Assembly (NCBI GenBank): GCA_020310875.1
Contig: CM035413.1
Coordinates: forward strand, 168,170,996 to 168,234,995
Direction of reading: 5' to 3'
Length of the DNA: 64,000 nt
Origin: Ceratopteris richardii
Lineage: Eukaryota > Streptophyta > Polypodiopsida > Polypodiales > Pteridaceae
Position 1 is the stretch's first letter. Each line of letters starts with the position of its first letter. Below, piece by piece: positions 31,440 through 42,140 of this stretch. The notes below the pieces were generated by a model. The model searched no databases, had not been told where the DNA came from, and saw only the letters and a program-made list of their open reading frames with translations. The translations under genes and the position numbers were made by a program.

Positions 31440-33692
31440 TCAAGATCCTCTAGGGGCTTGTGGTCTCATTTGTCTCAACTGGGGCCTAGGGTTAGGATTT
31501 GTGTACATGACATTGGAGTATTCTGGCTCCCAATTTTGCTCCATAGGCGGTGCCTCATATTGATACGAGTAAATCTCACTATGTTCAGGTGACTCTGTGT
31601 AATAAGCATGTGGACTACCTTCATGGGAGTAGTCTGAACTATGAGCATGAGAGTCATTATCTGGTATCAATGGGGTTAGTGGCACCAAAGCTCTATTTGG
31701 ATTTTCCTCTCCCACAGCATACTTGACTGGAATCACGTTGGCTGGAGCTGGTGGTTGGTTTACCAAGACAGGTTGTGGCCTATATGGTACCTGATATTGC
31801 TGTTGTGGTCTGTAATATGGCTGTTGGTATTGATTCTGATACCTACCTTGTGGGTAAGGTTGCTGATAATTTTGTCTAACAGCCTGCCTATTGTAGGGAC
31901 AATCTTGAGCCGTGTGGTTTGTGTATTTTCTCTCAATAGTGCAATATGGAGCATTCCTTTCTCTAATGTTTTGGTTTTGCATTGGGCATACGTTAGCCAT
32001 GTGGTCACCTCCGCAAGTATAGCACCGATTCAATGAAGTGACTCTCTGTGTTTGTTTATTTTGGACTCCCAGCTTCTTGGCAACTTGCTCAGCTATCTCT
32101 TCTATTTCTGTGGAGATCTTTGAAGTATGACTAGTAGAACTATCCGAATCTTTGTAGAGTTTGGACAATCCTAACTCCTCACCCAAGTTATCTTCTATGT
32201 CTATGCACGTCCGCACACACTCTTCTATGGATCTAGGATCTTTCAAGTATACATAGGATCTTAACTTTGTGCTCAGTAAGCCATCTAAAAACAAAGCCAC
32301 TTGTTTGGCTGGTGTGGGTAGCTCTGGAGCAGGGCATCTTTCTAGGTACTGTCTGAACCTTCTACCTGCTAGTCGCACTGTTTCTTGGGGTGTCTGCTTG
32401 AAACTATGGATCAGGGACGACGTGTTATGCCTGATACCACTCTTGGAAAATTCTACAATGAATTCGTCTAGCAGTTGACCTATATCGCGATAGCTGCTTC
32501 TACTCAATGGTTGAAACCAAGCTAAGGCAGTGCCTTTAAGGGTCAAACCAAATGCCTCGTACTGGGTGAACCAGTCCTCAATTTGTTCGGCTCTCAGCAC
32601 TTGTTTGTACTCGGCCACATGATCATAAGGATCCCCTGTCCCATCGAAATAGTTCTTCATTGCCTTGATCACGTGACTGGGTTTAAGGGTTCTTGGGTAC
32701 TCCCGGGGTCTAGGCAGTGGAAAATCCTGTTCATCTCTTTGTTGCCTATGTGCTTGATGTCTCTCTCTTTCAGGTCTTTCATTTTCATATCCTGATCTAT
32801 TCCTGCCCACGGTGTGTGCAAGGCTTACCTCAGGTCTCTCTCTAGTTCTTTCTCTCTGGGCTTCCTGAGCTTGGGATGACCCTACTCCATGGAGGCCGTG
32901 GGAAACATTGGATCTTGGTGGAGGGAAAATCATATCATTCTTCCATGTATATGCATGTCTATCATGTTCCGTTACCAAGAAAATTTTCTCTGATGTGTTA
33001 TCCAGGTAGACAACTTTGCCTGGTATCTCAGGATCTTTGAATTCATAGATGATCACTATGCCCAATTGGCTAGGTTGATCTGGCTTGAACCTCCAAAAGG
33101 CTTCCTCTGTTTCTCTATTCAAAAATAGTTCTATGCTTTTGTTGTCTTGAGGGATCCAGTCCGGAGTGATCACTCGGGTCAAAACTGACTTACCTCTAGG
33201 AGTCTGGGGTCCTTGTCCTACGTTTCCTTGTTCTAGGTCTCCTATCTCATTCTCATGAATGATATTTCCAAACTCATCGGTCCTATCTGGTTGGTTGGTA
33301 ACCACATACATGGTTCCTTCCTTATCAATGTATGAACCCTCTTCGAACTTGACCACCGGGTGTTCAAGTCCAAAGGATTGATCTGGATTTTTGAGTTGGA
33401 CCACTGATCGCCTCAGACCATCCTCATAGATGCGAGCACCTAATTGGTTGGTCCGAATATATTCCAACTGTGTCTTATAGGGACCTTCCGGTGTTTGTAG
33501 ATGGGCAGTCCCTGAGCCACCTGCAGGTTTTCCCATACTAAAAGACATTTCTGAATCACTTGTGTCTGATCTGAGTAAAAGATGACCACTTAGTTGTTGT
33601 GCCCAAGACTTGGATGTATGGTTGACACTAGCCTCAGAAGATCTAATGCTTTGTTTATCCTTGCCTAAGTGTCTACCAGATCTCAGGTTCAT
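31440..33692 (-). CDS. Element A gag
   Basis: 750 residues starting MNLRSGRHLGKDK, the start shared with B, C and D. The N-terminal 230 residues are a domain with LEYIRTNQLGARIYEDGLRR and IYEFKDPEIPGKVVYLDNTS, conserved in B and D and rare in ordinary gag proteins. The capsid core is around residues 340-470 (QYEAFGLTLKGTALAWFQPL, HSFKQTPQETVRLAGRRF, LFLDGLLSTKLRSYVYLKD). Nucleocapsid follows with the compact knuckle CYTCGGDHMANVC (CX2CX3HX4C), a second cluster YCTIERKYTNHTAQDC, and a Tyr/Gln/Pro-rich C-terminus. Gag forms cytoplasmic particles around the element RNA. Confidence 0.93.
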   Translation of the reverse strand: MNLRSGRHLGKDKQSIRSSEASVNHTSKSWAQQLSGHLLLRSDTSDSEMSFSMGKPAGGSGTAHLQTPEGPYKTQLEYIRTNQLGARIYEDGLRRSVVQLKNPDQSFGLEHPVVKFEEGSYIDKEGTMYVVTNQPDRTDEFGNIIHENEIGDLEQGNVGQGPQTPRGKSVLTRVITPDWIPQDNKSIELFLNRETEEAFWRFKPDQPSQLGIVIIYEFKDPEIPGKVVYLDNTSEKIFLVTEHDRHAYTWKNDMIFPPPRSNVSHGLHGVGSSQAQEAQRERTRERPEVSLAHTVGRNRSGYENERPERERHQAHRQQRDEQDFPLPRPREYPRTLKPSHVIKAMKNYFDGTGDPYDHVAEYKQVLRAEQIEDWFTQYEAFGLTLKGTALAWFQPLSRSSYRDIGQLLDEFIVEFSKSGIRHNTSSLIHSFKQTPQETVRLAGRRFRQYLERCPAPELPTPAKQVALFLDGLLSTKLRSYVYLKDPRSIEECVRTCIDIEDNLGEELGLSKLYKDSDSSTSHTSKISTEIEEIAEQVAKKLGVQNKQTQRVTSLNRCYTCGGDHMANVCPMQNQNIRERNAPYCTIERKYTNHTAQDCPYNRQAVRQNYQQPYPQGRYQNQYQQPYYRPQQQYQVPYRPQPVLVNQPPAPANVIPVKYAVGEENPNRALVPLTPLIPDNDSHAHSSDYSHEGSPHAYYTESPEHSEIYSYQYEAPPMEQNWEPEYSNVMYTNPNPRPQLRQMRPQAPRGS

Positions 33693-35274
33693 AAGCTTTA
33701 GTCAAGAGTCCAAATTTTCCCTTTGGTATGGTTTACAATTCTTTAGAGCCCCCTTGGTTCCCTAGTCCCACCTGAGGGTCAACTTCAAATTATCCTATCT
33801 CAAAATCAACGCATTATTCTTGAAAAAAACAGTTGAGATCGTGTAGGATTTGAAACGAGCTTTCCAACAAGCTATAGAGCTCAAAAAATGGACTTTGGAT
33901 AAGAAAGTTATGTCAAATCAGGCTCCTGGGGGTCAAAACAGGCAAACAGGACCTTTGGAGAAAATCGCGATTTTGTGAACTTTCTGAAAATCGCGATGCT
34001 GTGAAGTCAAAAAAATCGCGATGTTGAGCACAAAATCGTGTTTTTGAAAATCGCGATTTTGAGCAGAAAATCGTGATTTGAAAATCGCGATGTTGATCAC
34101 AAAATCGTGTTTCAGAGAATCGCGATGCTGATCACAAAATCGTGTTTCAGAGAATCGCGATGTTGATCACAAAATCGTGTTTCAGAGAGTCGCGATGTTG
34201 ATCACAAAATCGTGTTTCAGAGAATCGCGATGTTGATCACAAAATCGTGTTTCTGAAAATCGCGATTTTGACTCAGAGAATCGTGATTCACAAAATCGTG
34301 TTTTTGACTGAAAATCGTGTTTTCTCAAAATCGTGTTTTTGACTTGAAAATCGCGATTTTGTCCCACAGAATCGTGTTTTTCTCAAAATCGTATTTTTGG
34401 CTGAAAATCGTGATTTGTGAGAATCGCGATTTTGAGCAGAAAGTCGTGTTTTTCACACAATTGTGTTTTTTTGCTGAAAATCGTGATTGGTGAGAATCGC
34501 GATTTTGAGCAGAGAATCGTGTTTCTTTGAAAATCGTATTTTTCACATGAAAATCGCGATGTTGAGCACAAAATCGTGTTTTTGAAAATCGCGATTTTGA
34601 GCAAAAAATCGTGTTTTCACAGAATCGCCTTTTTCACGAAATCGTGTTTTTGCTGAAAATCGTGATTGGTGAGAATCGCGATTTTGAGCAGAAGGTCGTG
34701 TTTTTCACAAAATCGTGTTTTTGCTGAAAATCGTGATTGGTGAGAATCGCGATTTTGAGCAGAGAATCGTGTTTTTTTTTGAATCGCGATTTTGAGCAGA
34801 GAATCGTGTTTTTTTTTGAGAAAAACACAGAATCGCGATTTTTTTTTTTCAACCAACTTTTAGGCGGGAAAACTGAAAATCGTGATTTTTCAAAAAATTT
34901 TGAATTTTCACAGAATCGCGATTTTCATCACAGAATCGCGTTTTTTGGCGGGAAATTCAAATTTCTGAGCGCCGGCTATGGCGAGCTCCGTATGAGCAGA
35001 AAATCATGAAAAAAATGCAGCGCTTGCTCTCCCTTGCTTCTCCTAACTCCTTCCCACACAATAATGCATGAAAAATGGTATGAAGATGGTGAAAATGCAC
35101 TAAAAAACAAGAATTTTCTATGAAGAAGAAGATGGAAGAAGGTGGAGATGATGATGATGATGAAGATGAAGAGGAAAAAACAGAAAATGAACTGAAATGA
35201 CAGTTTTTTTTTTTACCTTCCAACGTCGCAAATCTACGATCTTACCATCACAACGCTCGTCCTCGAAGCTCTCT
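33693..35274 (-). repeat. Element A leader with ATCGCGAT array
   Basis: A 1.6-kb untranslated leader between primer-binding site and gag. From about 33963 to 34960 it is a tandem array in which AATCGCGATTTTGAGCA and AAAATCGTGTTT alternate; the palindrome ATCGCGAT recurs about 20 times. Beside the array (33835-33955) is a block conserved with B and D. Closer to the primer-binding site is a GAT/GAA-rich microsatellite (35140-35180). Frames open through the array reflect its periodicity and are not proteins. Confidence 0.88.
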
Positions 35275-35291
35275 CCCCGGCAACGGCGCCA
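35275..35291 (-). other. Element A primer-binding site (tRNA-Asp)
   Basis: Minus strand TGGCGCCGTTGCCGGGG, fully complementary to the 3' end of plant cytosolic tRNA-Asp, eight bases from the 5' LTR. This site is typical of Tat and Athila elements. Confidence 0.92.
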
Positions 35292-35299
35292 AAATTTGG

Positions 35300-35909
35300 T
35301 GTAGCTCAAGCATAAGCACCACCTCCTTTACTTGTCAATCCGCGGAGACGTGAGGACCGGTATGAAGACCACGAGCAAGTGAAAGCACAAGTGCGTGAGT
35401 GAAAGCACACAAACATGCACACACATACACACACACGCGCACAAAGTAAGATCAAAGAGAGGAACAATGGAAAGCTTAGATTGCAAAAGAGTTCTCTTAC
35501 AAAAGTTCTATTCTCTAACAAGCTAACCCCAAAAATGAGCTCTCTAGCTCTTTTTATAGTTTTTTGACTAGTTTTGGCCCTGTCCAGACCTAGTGTCCGG
35601 CCTAGTTAAAAATTAGGTTCCAGGGCTTATTTGAGGGCTCAAACGAAGTCTAAAAATTATGAAAATTGGTACGATGGTACTTCTAATACTCTTCAAGCTC
35701 AAGGACTCCTCGGCTTGAACAAAATGGAGTTACTAAAAATAGATAATGGTATTTACAATGGTTTCTAGTGATGAAAATCACTATTTTTGTAGGGGATTCT
35801 TCTGAAAATTTGACATACACTTTTTGGAGCTCCCTACTTGCTCTCTCTTCTTCTATGTCCACTTCTTTGATGTGCTTCCATGCTTTGTCCTTGACCTTGA
35901 GCTTCAACA
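35300..35909 (-). repeat. Element A 5' LTR
   Basis: 610 bp, about 2 differences from the 3' LTR, followed outside by the target duplication GTCGC (35910-35914). A TATA box (ACTATAAAAAGAGC) lies near 35548-35562 on the minus strand and would drive the genomic RNA; a CA-rich microsatellite lies downstream of it at 35409-35442. Confidence 0.95.
35548..35562 (-). promoter_or_regulatory. TATA box in element A 5' LTR
   Basis: ACTATAAAAAGAGC on the minus strand; the same box is kept in both A LTRs, both B LTRs (near 44361-44375 and 60849-60864) and the D LTR (near 41859-41875, + strand). Confidence 0.65.
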
Positions 35910-37080
35910 GTCGCCCATGTAGCCCAATGTCCGATCATTTGGTCAGTCATCATTTTTAACTGTATCCATAAGGAATTCCAAAACATTGTTCAGCGGTTAG
36001 ACCTTGGCCACCACCCAAAAACCCACCTCCCCTACCTGCTATCCATTTTGTACCCTCGTGAATTCCCCATCTCCACCCATGTGTTGCTAATTCCCCGATG
36101 GTTTTCTTGACCCACCTTGCCCATAGAAGAAGAGGAAGACATTGTTAATCTCATCCTATGCCATTCTCACTGACCCTAAGTGGTAGTTAGCTCCTACTCC
36201 TCTAGTGCCGACAATTTTGAACCCGCAATGATTGTAGAACCATCATCCAAACCCACATCTACCATCTTTACCCCCACTTCCTTCTCCGGTTGCCATAGTA
36301 GTTGTCTCACATGTTGCACCTTCTCCTCCATCCCAATCTCCAAACCTTGCTGACATCTCTGAGATTCATTCCCCTGCTCATGTCATGCCACTCCCTACCC
36401 CTCCTTCTTTGCCATCATATTCTCCACCCGGTACTCCTTCGAGTGTCGGATGGTCCATTCCTTCCTTGCCAATCTCTCCATGGGATTTTGCCAAACTTGA
36501 ACTCGAAGATGAAGTCAATCTACCTACATTGCTGCCCCTTTTGGCCCCTAATGAAGAATTTTGGCAGTTTGGTGTTAATGAGCAATGTGGTCTCCATGAA
36601 TTTGTTCATCTTCGTACCTACCTCATCCATATGCAAACACTCATCACTCATGATATGGACGACTACCAACAAACCTGCAACTGCCTCCAAGAACACAATG
36701 AGTGGCTCCAGCTCCAAACTCAATAGTTGCAGGACAAGCTACACAATCAACTGTTCACTAACCATTAATTGGGAGATGCCTTGTACTAGGAGTCCTGGCA
36801 CATTAGTACTTCAGAGACTTTTATGAAGAATCGAGGCGTGAGACAGAGAGTTATAAGAAGAAAATTCTCAATGTTCAAGAAGCAAATTCTTATCATCTAC
36901 TCTGAATATAGGAATTGGAGAAAGAGACGGTTGTTCATGATGCCGCCATCAATGATATGAAGTTTCATTTACAAGAACAAGCTCAAGACTACGAACTCCT
37001 GCAATAGAATGCAACTTTACTAAACAAAATGAATGAGTAGTTTTCTGCTAAGATAGACCAGTAAGAATAACAGATCCTCA
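35910..37080 (+). pseudogene. Element E third-gene region, right piece
   Basis: E resumes after element A, starting with the second copy of the target duplication. Two overlapping open pieces around 36302-36826 show a proline-rich stretch (LPTPPSLPSYSPPGTPSS) followed by a helical region rich in Gln, His and Leu, and further Glu/Gln-rich sequence to about 37080. The layout (proline-rich, then coiled-coil-like) equals the third gene of element B. Many breaks. Function unknown. Confidence 0.5.
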
Positions 37081-37084
37081 AGTG

Positions 37085-37580
37085 AACCACTTCTATTCAC
37101 TCTTGATTACTCTTCTTGCAAAACCTCATCAAAAGTATATATATTTGGATTTCCTTTTGCAACCAAACATATATAGTAGCAAAGCTTTGAAATGATTTTA
37201 GCAATCCTTTGAGCATTGTAGAAATTACTAATGCATCTCGAACTATATCATTGATGTTTCCCAATTTCTCTTGCAAATCCTTGATGTGTGGAATATATAC
37301 ATCTATTGACTCATGTTTAGCCATACATACATCTTCAAGTTTCTTTCTCAAATAAGAAACACATGCTTCATTACACACAATATACAAAGAAGCAAGTGTA
37401 TCCCAAGCTTGTTTTCAAGTAGTGCATGATTGAATTTGTGGAAAAATATGTTTCTTCACAGAAAGCGCGATCAATGCATGAGTTTGAGCATCCTTTCCAT
37501 ACCATCTAAGTTTCTCTTGCAACCATAAGATCGACTATTTATTCACCTAATTCTGATGCTTGTAGGTCTTGTTTCTAATG
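37085..37580 (-). pseudogene. Element J: Copia gag relic
   Basis: A minus-strand fragment of a Copia gag (UBN2 type). The piece at 37097-37387 reads LEDVCMAKHESIDVYIPHIK and MLKGLLKSFQSFATIY, close to LKDLKEDL... and ILNGLPDSYQSFAST in element F. Upstream sequence to about 37580 continues in the same sense. No other domain of this copy is visible. Confidence 0.7.
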
Positions 37581-38089
37581 GATCACATTATCGATTACAT
37601 CATCAATTCGTAACTGCTATTGATGAACCACCCTTGAAAACATATATAAGGAGGGGTTGGCCACAATCTCACTAGTGCTAGTCTTGGGAGCTCAAGGATT
37701 CATTATCATCAAGTAAGTACCCTTGAAGTTCCAGTTCGAGTTATTGTCCTATTCTTTATTCTAGTCTTAATTAGTCTACTTCTTGGACATCATATCTTGT
37801 CCTCTTGTATTCTCGTAGTACAAAATGTCAACTTGTTTTTTGTATCTAGTTCATCTCTTTCAAGGGATTTTTTGTAATTCAGATATCATGTTTCATACCT
37901 ATAGTCTGAGATTGTGGGATCTCTTGTATTCTTCTAGTCCATTTATCCACACCTACCGATCCCGAGTTGTGGGACTTATTGTGTCACTTACATATTCTTG
38001 TATTATTTTCCCTATGCAGATTATGTCGTAATCAAAAGTATAATTTCAAAATCTTATCTACTCAAAGGGCACAATCTAGTGCTCCCTTG

Positions 38090-38965
38090 ACATTTTGTCA
38101 AGGCTACCTTCATCAAGACCAAGCACCATGGAGATTATTTGTGAAGAACTTTTTTCTACTTGTAAAGTTATTCAACAAGTCCACAAGATACGAGAAAACC
38201 AAGAAAGAATTCAACACCATAATATTTAAGATGTAGTCACAGAGCTTCAAAGGCAAATCCAAGAGCTCTAGGTCATTATAAATCAACCTTCTTCAAGTAC
38301 CCCAATGGCAACCAATGTGAGGAAAAGTCCAAAAGTAAGCATGCATGAGATATTTCATGGGACAAGATCAAAGTTTCCATGATTTTTACAAGTGAAACTA
38401 TCAATAAGAATGGAACTAGACAGGTACCCAAATGATGCTTATCAAGTAGGACATATAGGAATTCTATTATGTGGCCTTGCTCCTTCATGGTTTTCACCTA
38501 TCCTTGAGAAGGATATGGATATTTTGTATGATTTCAAGGCCTTTATTCAAGAGTTCACATCTTCTTTTGGAGAAACTAGTTCTTCATGTATTGCCTAAAC
38601 AGATCTATGGAAGCTACATCAAGGAAATTGGCTTGTGTCTACCTATGCATCAGAATTCAAACAAATCATTTGTGATCTCACATGGCATGATGATTATTTT
38701 ATCAACCAACTTCAATGGGGCTTATGTGATGATGTCAACGAGCTCATGCTAGCCATGCCAAATGTAAACACTTTGAATGAATTCATGAATCAAGCAATTG
38801 AGTGTGATAATAGGTTGTTCGAGAAAGCAAGAGAAGAAAACTTTTATTAGAGATCCAAAATACAAGTTTAACTCAATTCCTCAACAACATATTCTGGAGA
38901 ATCTCAACCAAAACCCATTCAATTGGATAACATTAGGGTCAAGCGACTTACACCAATGGAAAGAA
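38090..38965 (+). pseudogene. Element H gag, copy 1
   Basis: Gag capsid part with GHIGILLCGLAPSWFSPILE, STYASEFKQIICDLTWHDDY and LNEFMNQAIECDNRLFE. It runs into copy 2 near 38965 before reaching a zinc knuckle. Confidence 0.75.
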
Positions 38966-40200
38966 AGTACCATGGAGATTATTCATGAAGAACTTTTCTT
39001 TGCACTTTAAATTATTCAACAACAAGTCCATGAGATACGAGAAAACCAAGAAAGGATTCAGCACTAGAATATTCAAGATGTAATCAGTCAGCTTCAAAGG
39101 CAAATTCAAGAGCTATAGATCGTTATAAATCAATCTTCTTCAAGTACCTCTATGGCAACCAATATGAGGAAAAGTCCAAAAGTGAGCATGCATGAGAAAT
39201 TTGATGGGACAAGGTCAAAGTTTTGAGGATTTTTATAAGTGAAACTATTCATTGCAACTAAATAGGTACCCAAATGATGCTTCTCAAGTAGGACACATAG
39301 GAACTCTATTATGTGGCCCTAGTCCTTCATGGTTTGCGCCTATCCTTGAGAAGGATATGGATATTTTGTATGATCTCAAGGCCTTTGTTTGAGAATTCAC
39401 ATCTTCTTTTGGGGAAACCATTTTTTCATTTGTTGTCAAAACAACGCTAAGGAAGATACATCAAAGAAACTGGCTTGTATCTACCTATGCATCTGAATTC
39501 AGACAAATCATTTGTGATCTCACATGGAATGAGGATTAATTTTTTCAACCAACTTCAATGGGACTTATGTGATGATGTTAAGGAGCTCATGCTAGCCATG
39601 TCGAAGGTACACACTTTAAGTGAATTCATGAACCAAGCAATTGAGTGTGATAATAGGTTGTTCTAGAGAAAGCAAGAGCAAAAAACTTCTATTAGATATC
39701 GAGAATAGAAGTTTACCTTAGTTCCTCAACAACATATGTTGGAAGAATCTCAACCAAAACCCATGCAATCGGATTACATCACGGTTAGGAGACTTACACC
39801 AAAGGAAAGAAAACATAAGAAAGACAATTATGTTTTTATTGTCAAGATCGTGACCATATGGTTTCCAAATGTCCTAAGAAGAAGAAAAAAATTGGTATTA
39901 TGACTTCCACAATCACCATCTCATATCAAAGGAATCATCATCAGAGTCATAAGATGAATACATCCGATCATAAGAATCATGTTGTTGATTTTGTACCTAG
40001 ATATACTACAAACCCTTTCCAGCTTCATCATGGATATCTATCATCATCATGTTCCAATACCACATATCAAGAACTTTAGAAATTTCAAGATCTATGAATA
40101 TTCAAGTCCTAGATCATCTCATAGTCACATAACTACTCCTCGTGGAACTCGTTGCTTGAGGGGGAGATGATTTCATGGATGCAAAGGAAAGAACCATGAT
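38966..40200 (+). pseudogene. Element H gag, copy 2
   Basis: Repeats the order of copy 1 (for example LTPKERKH and FMNQAIECDNRLF blocks) and continues through a zinc-knuckle remnant near 39835-39885 and the adjacent Ser/His-rich C-terminal region. Several breaks. Confidence 0.7.
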
Positions 40201-40429
40201 TGTTAGATTTCGTGTGAATTTCTATATCTTGTGTTTGGCTCAAAATTCAGAGAAACTAATGCTTTGAGCATATTCAAAACGTACAAAACCCTAAGATCGA
40301 CCATCTATGGGACTTCTTGTATCAGTTACATATTCTTGTATTATTTTCCCTATGCCAGTGATCTTGTAATCCAAAGTATAAATTCAAAATCAAATCTTCT
40401 CAGAGGGAACAATTTAGTGCTTCATTGAC

Positions 40430-41513
40430 ATTTTGGCAAGGCTAGCTTCATCAAGACCATGCACCATGGAGATTACTCATGAAGAAATTTTTCTACACTT
40501 AAAGTTATTCGACAACAAGTCGAGGAGATACGGGAAAAGCAAGAAAGGATTCAATACTAGAATATTCAAGATGTTATCACAGAGCTTCAAAGGCAAATCC
40601 AAGAGTTGTAGATCATTACAAATCAATCTTCTTCAAGTACACCTATGGCAACCAATCTGAGGAAAATTCCACAAGTGAGCATGCCTGAGAAATTTGATGG
40701 GACAAGATCAAAGTCTCAAGGATTTTTACAATTGAAACTATTCATAAGAATGCAACCAGACACGTATCCAAATGATGCTTCTCAAGTAGGACACATAGGA
40801 AAACGAATTTTTCATGTGTTGTCGAAACAAAGCTAAGGAAGCTACATCAAGAAAATTGGCTTATGTCTACCTATGCATTAGAATTTAAAAAAATCATTTG
40901 TTATCTCACATGACGTGAGGATTATTTTATCAACCAAATTCTATGGGGATTACGTGATGATGTCAAGGAGCTCATGCTAACCATGTATCGAAGGTAAACA
41001 CTTTGAATGAATTCATGAATCAAGCAATTGAGTGTGATAATAGGTTGTTCGAGAGAAAGCAAGAGAAGAAAACTTCTATTAGAGATCGAGAATACAAGTC
41101 TACCTCAGTTCCTAAACAACATATGTTGGAAGAATCTCAACCAAAATCCATGCAATTGGATATCATCAGGGTCAGGGGACTTACACCAAAGGAAAGAAAG
41201 CATCAGAAAGATCATCTGGATTATGCTTTTATTGTGGAGATCATGATCATATGGTTTTCAAATGTCCTAAGATGAAGAATCAAATTGGAATTAGGACTTC
41301 CACAATCACCATCTCATATCAAAGGAATCATCATGAGAGTCATAAGATGAATACATCCCATCATGAGAATCATGTTGTTGATTATGTACGTAGATATACT
41401 ACAAACCCTTTCCTGTTTCATCATGGATATCCATCATCATCATGTTCCAATACCACATATGAAGAACTCTACAAAGTCCAAGAGCTATGAAGATTCAAGT
41501 CCTAGAAGATCTT
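40430..41513 (+). pseudogene. Element H gag, copy 3
   Basis: Third copy, starting after an LTR-like/leader stretch shared with copy 1. Shows MPEKFDGTRSKSQGFLQLKL, the FMNQAIECDNRLFERKQEKK block and a good zinc knuckle region, CFYCGDHDHMVFKC, near 41228-41268 (canonical CX2CX4HX4C). Broken by several changes and ended by the element D LTR. Confidence 0.75.
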
Positions 41514-42114
41514 TTTTAGTAGTCAAGGTCAGGCACGAGGCATAGGAATGCATTAAAGAAGTGAACACACAAGAGGAGGGAGCATGTAGGGAGCTCCAAA
41601 AAGTATATGTCAAATTTTTAGAAGAAATCCCTCTAAAAACTGTGATTTTGATCACTTAAACCCATTGTAAATCATATTTTTGCATCTCCATTTTGTACAA
41701 GTCAAGGAGTCCTCAAGGTTGAGGAGCCTAGGTAAAACTCATGTTTCAAATCTCATGATTTTTAGAGCTCATTTGAGCCCTCAAATAGCAGTTGGAACCT
41801 AATTTTTAACTAGGCTAGACATTAGGTTTGAAATCGGCCAAAACTAGTCAAAAAACTATAAAAAGAGCTAGAGAGCTCATTCTTAGAATTATAAAGTTAG
41901 AGGAGGAGCTTCTTGAAGAGTGCAATCAAGTTATTGAGAATCAAAGCTTCCATTTTTCCTATTGTTGTTATCTTGCCTTGTGTGCGTGTGTGTGTGAGTG
42001 CATGTATGCTTGTCTCTCACATTTTCTCACCACAATTGCTCATGATCTTCATATCCTCCTCACATATCCGCACAATGAAAAGTAACAGGAGGTGGTTCTC
42101 ATGCTTGGACTACA
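41514..42114 (+). repeat. Element D 5' LTR
   Basis: About 601 bp. Matches the A LTR in the same order: AGGGAGCTCCAAAAAGT, CAAGGAGTCCT, AACTAGTCAAAAAACTATA (TATA region), a GT-rich microsatellite, and the terminal ...CTACA before the primer-binding site. The start was set by alignment to A and is approximate. Confidence 0.8.
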
Positions 42115-42122
42115 CCAAATTT

Positions 42123-42140
42123 TGGCACTGTTGTCAGGGA
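42123..42140 (+). other. Element D primer-binding site, degenerate
   Basis: Eight bases after the LTR, resembling the tRNA-Asp site of A and B with several transitions. Confidence 0.7.

Larger units (their letters stand above)
22406..35909 (-). mobile_element. Element A: nearly whole Ty3/gypsy retrotransposon
   Basis: A 13,504-bp minus-strand element with two 610-bp LTRs differing at about 2 sites, a perfect 5-bp target duplication (GTCGC), a complete tRNA-Asp primer-binding site, a polypurine tract, and long open gag and pol frames. It looks almost whole, with about one coding interruption by eye. LTR near-identity (about 0.3% different) makes it very recent: at substitution rates used for plants this is roughly 0.1 to 1 million years, depending on lineage. 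It sits in the third-gene region of element E. It has no third gene of its own; 1.4 kb of non-coding sequence separates pol from the 3' LTR. No chromodomain is seen; the closest known relatives are probably the Tat/Athila side of plant Ty3/gypsy. Confidence 0.95.
37590..41513 (+). mobile_element. Element H: tandemly repeated Ty3/gypsy gag
   Basis: A + strand region containing three related gag copies in tandem, with an LTR-like stretch before the first (about 37590-38090, TATA at 37641-37651) and a matching partial stretch before the third (about 40200-40430). The gag is a different type from A-E: it begins with PEKFDGTRSKSQGFLQLKL and has VGHIGTLLCG and SWFSPILEKD, features of chromovirus-like or Tf1-like gag proteins. 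No pol was recognised. All copies are broken. The right limit is the start of the element D LTR at 41514. Confidence 0.75.

Noticed and set aside
34182-34856. Overlapping minus-strand frames with repeated SRFS and HDF peptides
   Set aside because: These are translations of the A leader array; periodicity explains the open frames.
33963-34960. CRISPR-like look of the leader arrays (regular repeats with variable gaps)
   Set aside because: Repeat and gap are both imperfect, the array lies inside a plant LTR element between primer-binding site and gag, and no cas gene is present.
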